Shown here piece by piece: positions 1-4,619 of a stretch of DNA of 11,408 nt. Below the pieces are notes generated by a model. That model worked only from the letters and a program-made list of their open reading frames with translations, ran no database searches and was not told the DNA's origin. Position 1 is the stretch's first letter; each line of letters opens with the position of its first letter. Origin of the DNA: Clostridia bacterium. GTDB taxonomy: Bacteria > Bacillota > Clostridia > Oscillospirales > Acutalibacteraceae. The position numbers and the translations under genes are program-made. The stretch spans positions 1 through 11,408 of the forward strand of contig CAAFXQ010000016.1 in assembly GCA_900767015.1 (NCBI GenBank). Reading direction: 5' to 3'.

Positions 1-1
1 C

Positions 2-25
2 GGCGGCGGCGGAGCCTCATTTTAA
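2..25 (+). CDS. C-terminal tail of a glycine-rich protein (partial)
   Basis: The second reading frame at the window edge reads GGGGASF followed by TAA at 23-25. The ribosome site of the next gene begins two bases later. Glycine-rich tails ending in an aromatic residue are common at the ends of Gram-positive surface or membrane proteins, such as those with TPM or DUF2207 domains. That likeness, and the tight fit to the next ribosome site, are the only evidence. The family cannot be named from seven residues. Confidence 0.35.
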   Translation, partial: GGGGASF

Positions 26-39
26 CGGGAGGAAACAAG

Positions 40-531
40 ATGACACAGCAAATCGTTTTTTCGTCTGTTCCGGCAACACTTGAACAGTTTTTGTCGCTGC
101 CACAGTCAGCAATGGCAACCCCTTTTGATACGGCGGCTTTAACCGTACTGGCTTTAAGCGTCTATCCCGACAAAAAAGAGCTTGCTTTTACAATGCTTGA
201 CGCTTTACGGGGGCCGAGACCGCTTAACAATATGGATAAACAATTTATCGCCGACCGATTCCGGGGCAAGGACTATATCATGCGCTCGTATTTTGACGGT
301 TCTTCTCCCGAAAACAATTATCAGCCGGCCGAGCCGCTCACGGTGACGGTCAGCGAAAATCAGGTTTCCTGGTCCGAGCCGAATTTCGCCAAGCTGTTTA
401 TCGCCTGTTCGGGGGCGGACAGTCCGAGACCCGTTCAGCTCCGGAAAGCAAAAGACGGGAAATGGTACTTATGGGAACAGTTTCTGCTGACCGGAATCCG
501 TCAGCCGGAAAGCCTTGACCCTTGGGCATAA
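40..531 (+). CDS. DUF6935 family protein, function unknown
   Basis: This is a complete 163-aa protein without signal peptide or membrane segment, so probably cytoplasmic. It starts at an ATG preceded by GGGAGGAA at 27-34. It matches my memory of the DUF6935 family of Clostridia: an N-terminal 'VPATLEQFLSLPQ' segment, a central 'LRGPRPLNNMDKQFIADRF' block, a 'DYIMRSYFDGSSPENNY' block, and the end 'ADSPRPVQLR...WYLWEQFLL...DPWA'. Its length is normal for the family and nothing is broken. No biochemical role is known to me. It may share a transcript with the gene that ends at 25, since the gap is 14 bases. A strong terminator directly after it separates it from the agr-like operon downstream. 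Family assignment is fairly sure; function is open. Confidence 0.85.
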   Translation: MTQQIVFSSVPATLEQFLSLPQSAMATPFDTAALTVLALSVYPDKKELAFTMLDALRGPRPLNNMDKQFIADRFRGKDYIMRSYFDGSSPENNYQPAEPLTVTVSENQVSWSEPNFAKLFIACSGADSPRPVQLRKAKDGKWYLWEQFLLTGIRQPESLDPWA

Positions 532-538
532 ACTGATT

Positions 539-567
539 GAGGCAGTCTTTAGAGGCTGCCTCTTTTT
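539..567 (+). terminator. Intrinsic terminator after the DUF6935 gene
   Basis: GAGGCAG at 539-545 pairs with CTGCCTC at 556-562. The stem can extend inward by one wobble pair and one C-G pair. The stem is followed directly by five Ts at 563-567. It lies 8 bases after the stop codon, in the classic rho-independent arrangement. Confidence 0.88.
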
Positions 568-681
568 GTGTAAAATCTACAACGGATAATAATCACGGAC
601 CTGTCAGCCAAAGGACAGGTCCGTGAACAAGAAGGGTGTGGAGAGTATCTTCGTCAGGCTTTCCTTTGTTTTTACACAAAA
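564..681. repeat. Nested inverted repeat: 12-bp outer arms around a 13-bp hairpin
   Basis: The outer arms are TTTTGTGTAAAA at 564-575 and its exact reverse complement TTTTACACAAAA at 670-681. Between them lies a perfect 13-bp hairpin: 593-605 (TCACGGACCTGTC) pairs with 614-626 (GACAGGTCCGTGA) around an 8-base loop. The inner hairpin has no T-run on either side, so it is a poor terminator. The left outer arm shares its Ts with the preceding terminator. I see no flanking target-site duplication and no reading frame inside. It could be a folded RNA, a protein-binding region or a relic of a small element. The repeats are certain; their role is not. Confidence 0.6.
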
Positions 682-734
682 CTGAAAAATAACAATTTTT
701 TTCGTTTGTTTCGTGAATATCGACAACCTTCAAC

Positions 735-763
735 TTGTTTTGCACCCGGCTTTATGTTAAAAT
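735..763 (+). promoter_or_regulatory. Possible upstream promoter
   Basis: TTGTTT at 735-740 is followed after 17 bases by TAAAAT at 758-763. TGT immediately before the -10 makes an extended -10 element. A transcript from here would begin near 770 and run through the four LytTR-type repeats into the first agr-operon gene. It could give basal, signal-independent expression. The AT-rich surroundings make chance matches likely. Confidence 0.35.
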
Positions 764-834
764 TCAGTTGTCATTGAAAGGAAGCTGTATTTACCTTAGC
801 ATATTTATCGCATAATTGGATGATTTTCGTCTGA

Positions 835-908
835 ACGGTATGATTTTTATGCTTAAACGGTTACTTATACACAGGAAACCGTTTAATACAAATTTTTCTA
901 CCGTTTGA
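835..908 (+). promoter_or_regulatory. Array of four LytTR-type (AgrA-like) binding repeats
   Basis: Four related 9-mers start at 835 (ACGGTATGA), 857 (ACGGTTACT), 878 (ACCGTTTAA) and 900 (ACCGTTTGA), with start-to-start steps of 22, 21 and 22 bp. The last two lie in longer near-identical 14-mers at 878-891 and 900-913 that differ at one base. LytTR regulators bind pairs of roughly 9-bp repeats with a GTT core, 12-13 bp apart, which places them two helical turns apart on one face. The last repeat ends 8 bases before the -35 at 917, where an activator would touch polymerase. The LytTR regulator at 1549-2262 is the obvious candidate binder. AAACGGTT (855-862) and AACCGTTT (877-884) also form an 8-bp inverted repeat, so a different geometry is possible. 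Confidence 0.7.
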
Positions 909-916
909 TACAATAA

Positions 917-947
917 TTGACAAATCTCTTTATATTTAGGCTATACT
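917..947 (+). promoter_or_regulatory. Promoter of the agr-like operon
   Basis: TTGACA at 917-922 and TATACT at 942-947 are separated by 19 bp, longer than the usual 17. A start near 954 would leave a leader of about 44 bases before the ATG at 998. Overlong spacers are also known from the AgrA-dependent P2 and P3 promoters of Staphylococcus aureus, where the activator compensates. With the repeats ending just upstream, this looks like an activator-dependent promoter. Confidence 0.65.
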
Positions 948-997
948 TAGTAAGATAAAGATCCTGTCTAAAAATAATTGGAATACGGAGACTTTGT

Positions 998-1495
998 ATG
1001 AACGGTAAGCTGAATCTTGACGCACCGGCCAAAAGCCTGATTGTCAAAATCCTCTCCGGCAACAGCAAGTCCGAGCACCGATTCGGACGGTCGGAGGAAA
1101 ACGACAATTTCTTTTGCGATCTGATGTACATTGGCTGTGACTTTTATGATACGCTTGCGGTTTTTGCAAGCTGTGACGCCATAGACCAAAACAATTTAAA
1201 ATGTATCACGGAAAATATCCCCTCCTTTTTGCCTGTTGATATTCACGCAGACAAGCAAATCCGGAAAATGATTCCCCATTGGACGTCTTCACGCTATCAC
1301 ACATCTTCCATTGAAACTATCTGTGATGAACTGAAACAGCATATACAAAACAAGGACGAAGGCGTGTACATATATAACAGCAATCTCAACACAAAGGACA
1401 AAAGAGCCTACAATGATATGTATATCCTGATAAGCCGTGAAAGCGACAGCTTTTTCTTCGATATCAACCGAAAAAAGGCATTCAGGTTAGGGTGA
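998..1495 (+). CDS. Unrecognised 165-aa protein, first gene of the agr-like operon
   Basis: I do not recognise this protein. The ATG at 998 follows GGAG at 987-990 with good spacing and lies about 44 bases after the predicted transcription start. It is therefore the first gene transcribed from the quorum-type promoter. The product has no signal peptide or membrane helix and is probably cytoplasmic and compact. It has five cysteines (40, 47, 59, 69, 109), an aromatic-rich stretch at 39-56, and a C-terminal region with strand-like runs 'GVYIYNSNL' (122-130), 'MYILISR' (141-147) and 'SFFFDI' (151-156). No catalytic motif is evident. The response regulator follows after 53 bases with its own strong ribosome site. 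Because it leads an autoinduced operon it could be an output, modulator or anti-activator of the circuit, but that is position-based inference only. Confidence 0.75.
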   Translation: MNGKLNLDAPAKSLIVKILSGNSKSEHRFGRSEENDNFFCDLMYIGCDFYDTLAVFASCDAIDQNNLKCITENIPSFLPVDIHADKQIRKMIPHWTSSRYHTSSIETICDELKQHIQNKDEGVYIYNSNLNTKDKRAYNDMYILISRESDSFFFDINRKKAFRLG

Positions 1496-1548
1496 CCGTT
1501 ATTCCGGTCTTCACGTCACCCGGCTCTTCAAAATCAGGAGGACACCCC

Positions 1549-2262
1549 ATGATAAAAATCACCGTCTGCGACGACAGCGAAAATGACATACAGCTTATTA
1601 AAAACGAGTTGGAACGCTATTGTACGAAAAATCACCTTCAGTATTCCCTTACCTGTTTTAATAAGCCCGAGCTGTTGCTTTATGAACTCAAAGACACAAA
1701 CACATCGGACATTTTCATTCTCGACGTTTCGATGCCCGGAATGAATGGGTTTGAGCTTGCCGCTCAGATTCGTGAATATGCGAAAACCTCCGCTGTCATT
1801 TTTCTGACTTCCCATGAAGAACAAGCCGCCGAAGGCTACAAGACCCGTGCCCTGCGGTTTGTTATAAAAATGAACATCGAACGTGATTTGCCCGAGGCTC
1901 TCGACTGTGCGGTTGAAGAGATCTTCAAGTCCGATACGAACGTGCTGACACTCCGGCGGTATAACGACTACTGGCGGATTCCTTACAGCGACATCATCTG
2001 TGTAAACCGGGTAACAAGACAGCTGATTATATCCACCGAAAGCTACGGAGAAATCACCGACAACCGCGGAATCAAAGAGTTTTTTGAAGAATTGAATGAC
2101 CGCCGTTTTATCTTCATTGACCGAAGCTGTTTTGTCAACATCGATTACATTTCTCAGATAACAGGATACAGCCTGAAATTGAAAAACGGCGTCACGCTTC
2201 CGATAAGCCGACGCTCGATGCAGGACGTCAAACAAATTCTCTTAGAGCAATGGGGACTTTAA
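1549..2262 (+). CDS. agrA: LytTR-family response regulator (AgrA-like)
   Basis: This 237-aa two-component regulator has an N-terminal receiver domain (about 1-120) and a C-terminal LytTR DNA-binding domain (about 134-233). The receiver shows the acidic pair D8-D9, the phosphoacceptor D59 in 'FILDVSMPGMNG', switch residue T87 and conserved K107. K107 is followed by MN rather than the common proline. The LytTR part carries the typical 'FIFIDRSCFVNIDYI' (187-201) and 'LPISRRS' (217-223) blocks. I chose the ATG at 1549 because AGGAGGA at 1536-1542 sits six bases before it. A GTG at 1492 in the same frame would add 19 unrelated residues and bury this ribosome site. The kinase gene follows after three bases, so the two are probably translationally coupled. 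Its likely targets are the repeats at 835-908. The family call is very sure; the symbol is by context. Confidence 0.93.
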   Translation: MIKITVCDDSENDIQLIKNELERYCTKNHLQYSLTCFNKPELLLYELKDTNTSDIFILDVSMPGMNGFELAAQIREYAKTSAVIFLTSHEEQAAEGYKTRALRFVIKMNIERDLPEALDCAVEEIFKSDTNVLTLRRYNDYWRIPYSDIICVNRVTRQLIISTESYGEITDNRGIKEFFEELNDRRFIFIDRSCFVNIDYISQITGYSLKLKNGVTLPISRRSMQDVKQILLEQWGL

Positions 2263-2265
2263 ATC

Positions 2266-3603
2266 ATGAGCCTGTTTTATCAGTTTATGGAATTATTTGC
2301 GACCTTTTCGGAGGGCATCATGGCGCTGTCCGTATCCATCCGAATGGCGGACAAGAAATACGACAAGAGGAAGAATATCTTTTTAATCCTTTCCTGTACC
2401 ATATTTTATACGGTGTTCGTTACCCTGATGAACAATTGGAAGGTGTTTTCCTTTATTACGATTCTCTGCTGTATTTTATATACCTTTCTGATAACGACAA
2501 TTGTCTGCCGCGGCTCACTGCTTCTGAAAGCGACATCGTCCATGATTGCGTGGTTTTCTCTCCATGCAATCGACTACCTGGTTTTCTACTGCTTTTTAAT
2601 GATTGCCGGACATTCGCTTGATATTTCGAAGTGCGTGGAGACGGTCATGTCCTCGGGAAATATGCGTGCGGCCTTTCTTGCGATTGATAAGCTGATTGAA
2701 ATTGTCATTTTTATCCTGTGCCGGAAAATGTATGACAGACTCCGTCTTTTAGACAAAAAGTATCTGAGTGTAATCTTCACCATCACAACCGGATCGTACA
2801 TCGTCATGTCCGTTATAACCGCTTTCATTATGTCGAGCAAGCTTTGGATTATCCAGATAACGGTGATTTTTGCCCTTGTATTTATTGTTTTGTCTTTCAT
2901 TTCAACTATTTTTGCGACCTCTCTGAGTTCGAAATATCAAGACGAAAAGCGAGAAATCGAACTGATGTCGATTACCAATACCATGATGAAAAAGAACTTT
3001 GAGCAGACCCAGACCGCTCAGACGGCAATCCGCCATCAGGTTCACGATTTCAAAAACCATATCCGTACCATAAACGGTATGCTCGAAGACAACTCTCCTG
3101 CGAAAAAGTATATCGACGAGCTGCTTGCCGTCTCTTATGAGCAAGCGAAATTGTGTCATTGCAGCAACGATGTCATCAATTCCGTCATCAACTGTAAAAT
3201 TGACGATGCACGGCTTAACAATATCCCGTTTGAGCATTATGTCATGCTGTCTTCCCCCGTCTATATTTCACCGGTTGACATTTGCGCCATTCTTGCCAAT
3301 CAGATCGACAACGCCATTGAAGCCTGCAAAAAAATCGACGGCGGAAACGAAAGACTGATCAAGGTCAAAATATGGCAAAAGGAAGCTTTTCTGTTCTTCA
3401 AAGTAATCAATACGGCGCCGGACAATCCTTTTGACAAGAATAACGAACTGAAAAGCACCAAAACCGACGGCACCGATATGCACGGTCTCGGAATCAAAAA
3501 TATCATGCGGACTGTCAGCCGATACGGCGGGACGCTCAAGAACGAATATTCAAACGGATACTTTACTTCTGTTGCGATGCTTCCGAACAACCAACAGAAT
3601 TAG
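2266..3603 (+). CDS. agrC: GHKL sensor histidine kinase (AgrC-like)
   Basis: This 445-aa membrane kinase of the HPK10/AgrC type would sense the peptide made by the last gene of the operon and phosphorylate the preceding regulator. The N-terminal ~215 residues are hydrophobic and give about six or seven membrane spans (roughly 5-25, 37-55, 61-80, 87-114, 139-153, 168-190, 195-217). A helical linker (222-255) leads to 'VHDFKNHI' with phosphoacceptor H260. The GHKL ATPase domain has 'ILANQIDNAIEAC' (342-354; N345, D348, N349, E352) and the G-box 'MHGLGIKNI' (405-413). It ends with a 'YGGTLKNEYSNGYFTSVAMLP' type tail. The ATG follows GGGGA at 2252-2256, which lies inside the end of the regulator gene. 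Length and domain order are normal and all key residues are present. Confidence 0.93.
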   Translation: MSLFYQFMELFATFSEGIMALSVSIRMADKKYDKRKNIFLILSCTIFYTVFVTLMNNWKVFSFITILCCILYTFLITTIVCRGSLLLKATSSMIAWFSLHAIDYLVFYCFLMIAGHSLDISKCVETVMSSGNMRAAFLAIDKLIEIVIFILCRKMYDRLRLLDKKYLSVIFTITTGSYIVMSVITAFIMSSKLWIIQITVIFALVFIVLSFISTIFATSLSSKYQDEKREIELMSITNTMMKKNFEQTQTAQTAIRHQVHDFKNHIRTINGMLEDNSPAKKYIDELLAVSYEQAKLCHCSNDVINSVINCKIDDARLNNIPFEHYVMLSSPVYISPVDICAILANQIDNAIEACKKIDGGNERLIKVKIWQKEAFLFFKVINTAPDNPFDKNNELKSTKTDGTDMHGLGIKNIMRTVSRYGGTLKNEYSNGYFTSVAMLPNNQQN

Positions 3604-3621
3604 CAGACGGAGGAATTTTTT

Positions 3622-4236
3622 ATGCTGAACCAATGCGCTTGTTACTGCGTGAAAAAGCTTGAAAAATACTATCCGATCGAAGAAGACGACAAAGACATCT
3701 ATATTTACGGCTTTGAAATCACATTTTCCACTCTTTTCTCCTTAAGTAGCATAACACTTCTTTCGCTTCTTTTGGGTCGTATCGAATACGCAATATTCTT
3801 TGTCCTCTTTTTCTTCTCGCTTCGTCTTTTTTGCGGCGGCTATCACGCCGACACCTATGCCAAGTGCTTTTTCATAACCAATCTGACTTTTCTTTCGACA
3901 GTCGCTTATACCTATCTTGTCATGCTGACAAAAGCTTCTTTCATCATGCCGGTTCTGTTTTTCCTTGGCGCTGTCGTAATTTTTCTCTTCTCTCCCGTTA
4001 AAAATGAAAATCATCCGTGTTCGGAAAAAACATACAAAAAGAACAAGATCATTTCCCGCAGTCTTGTATGTGTATACGCTGCGGCCTATATTCCGATCTT
4101 TGTCTTTGTTCCGGACAGGCATATCGCCGTCAATGCGGCATGGTCGTTTATTTCGGTTTCAATAATGATCATTATAGAAAAAATCAAACAGAAAGGGGTA
4201 AAGCGCAATGAAAGCAATCAGTACAAAAATTGCTGA
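3622..4236 (+). CDS. agrB: AgrB accessory gene regulator, membrane peptidase
   Basis: AgrB is a membrane cysteine endopeptidase that removes the C-terminal tail of AgrD and takes part in ring closure of the autoinducing peptide. This 204-aa protein carries the family signature 'LRLFCGGYHADTYAKC' (67-82). Its catalytic pair would be H75 and C82, matching H77 and C84 of the Staphylococcus aureus protein. An N-terminal region with 'DIYIYGFEI' (25-33), a 'SPVKNENHP' loop (124-132) and four to six hydrophobic spans complete the usual plan. The length is normal. GGAGGAA at 3609-3615 supports the ATG at 3622; the gap after the kinase is 18 bases. The last 29 bases overlap the start of the peptide gene, which suggests coupled translation of enzyme and substrate. 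Identity is very sure. Confidence 0.95.
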   Translation: MLNQCACYCVKKLEKYYPIEEDDKDIYIYGFEITFSTLFSLSSITLLSLLLGRIEYAIFFVLFFFSLRLFCGGYHADTYAKCFFITNLTFLSTVAYTYLVMLTKASFIMPVLFFLGAVVIFLFSPVKNENHPCSEKTYKKNKIISRSLVCVYAAAYIPIFVFVPDRHIAVNAAWSFISVSIMIIIEKIKQKGVKRNESNQYKNC

Positions 4237-4327
4237 AGTTATCAAGGCCATCGCCAATCTCGGCGCAGGCGCAGCTTCTTCCGGCGTTGCTTACGAGCCG
4301 AAGATGCCGAAAAAGCTTAAGAAATAA
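4208..4327 (+). CDS. agrD: AgrD-like autoinducer pre-peptide without cysteine (predicted serine lactone)
   Basis: A 39-aa peptide starts at ATG 4208 inside the end of agrB, with AAAGGGG at 4192-4198 as ribosome site. It has the three parts of AgrD: an amphipathic N-terminal leader (about 1-18, 'MKAISTKIAEVIKAIANL'), a small core, and a charged tail 'YEPKMPKKLKK' (29-39). The tail resembles those of Listeria ('YEPKSP') and Clostridium perfringens ('HQPEEP'). Aligned on that tail, the ring-forming cysteine position is occupied by S24, giving a core S-S-G-V-A; a ring starting at S25 and ending at Y29 is the alternative. There is no cysteine anywhere in the peptide. Serine lactone signals are known from the Staphylococcus intermedius agr peptide and from GBAP of the Enterococcus faecalis fsr system. 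Identity as the AgrB substrate is strongly supported by position and tail; the ring chemistry is inferred. Confidence 0.88.
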   Translation: MKAISTKIAEVIKAIANLGAGAASSGVAYEPKMPKKLKK

Positions 4328-4340
4328 GGTTTGATTTTTA

Positions 4341-4384
4341 AAAGAGACAGGCTGAACCCACACCGGAGCTCAGCCTGTCTCTTT
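4341..4384 (+). terminator. Terminator of the agr-like operon (possibly bidirectional)
   Basis: A perfect 15-bp stem is formed by 4341-4355 (AAAGAGACAGGCTGA) and 4370-4384 (TCAGCCTGTCTCTTT) with a 14-base loop. It starts 13 bases after the agrD stop codon. On the + strand the T-tract is short (CTCTTTAT). On the - strand the stem is followed by TTTTAAAAATC, so it may stop transcripts from both sides. Confidence 0.85.
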
Positions 4385-4385
4385 A

Positions 4386-4560
4386 TATTGCACCTGTTTA
4401 AAGGAAGCTGTGCCTTCTTTCTCCTGCTCTTTCGTTTTGTTCACTTTTTTCCTATCTTCTTTTATTTGTTTCTCATACTGATTTCCGTTCATTTTTTCCG
4501 TTCTCTCCTCACCGTGGAATTCACTACGATAAATAATAAAAATCCCGGCGCCGAATACAC
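4386..4560. other. Pyrimidine-rich spacer between agrD and mnmE
   Basis: This gene-free stretch is strongly T/C-biased on the + strand from about 4417 to 4510, then becomes A-rich around 4530-4545 and contains the GC palindrome CGGCGCCG near 4550. A 40-codon, very charged - strand frame lies at 4370-4492 and is discussed as a finding. The + strand frame across the tract starts with TTG inside the terminator region and reads as a low-complexity aromatic string, so I do not treat it as a gene. Confidence 0.5.
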
Positions 4561-4589
4561 TTGCTTTAATCGGAGCCGAGATGTATAAT
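4561..4589 (+). promoter_or_regulatory. Promoter of mnmE
   Basis: TTGCTT at 4561-4566 and a perfect TATAAT at 4584-4589 are exactly 17 bp apart. Transcription would begin near 4596. That is downstream of the in-frame ATG at 4581 and upstream of the ATG at 4620, so it decides the start of mnmE in favour of 4620. Confidence 0.8.
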
Positions 4590-4619
4590 AAGGCGAGAAC
4601 AGGAAAAGGGGGTGCTTTT

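Noticed and set aside
1..12. (CGG)4 repeat at the window start
   Set aside because: It is explained by glycine codons of the protein tail ending at 25.
840..908. 22-codon frame with a basic, hydrophobic peptide in the agr promoter region
   Set aside because: There is no ribosome site, and it coincides with the repeat array upstream of the operon promoter.
532..997. CRISPR array, tRNA or insertion sequence in the longest gene-free stretch
   Set aside because: The repeats present are inverted arms and four short operator-type repeats, not CRISPR repeats with spacers. No tRNA arms or transposase frame can be seen.
1492..1548. GTG start that would overlap the preceding gene and lengthen the response regulator by 19 residues
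   Set aside because: The extra residues do not belong to a receiver domain, and AGGAGGA at 1536-1542 points to the ATG at 1549.
1534..2235. 233-codon open frame on the - strand across the response-regulator gene
   Set aside because: It is antisense to a clear receiver-LytTR protein and its translation resembles no family I know. It is a mirror frame of a coding region.
2250..2621. 123-codon + strand frame at the start of the kinase gene
   Set aside because: It lies in another frame of the kinase, whose membrane and GHKL features are unmistakable.
4331..4588. 85-codon + strand frame after agrD
   Set aside because: It starts with TTG in the operon terminator region, has no ribosome site, reads as a pyrimidine-driven string of F, L and S, and ends inside the mnmE promoter.
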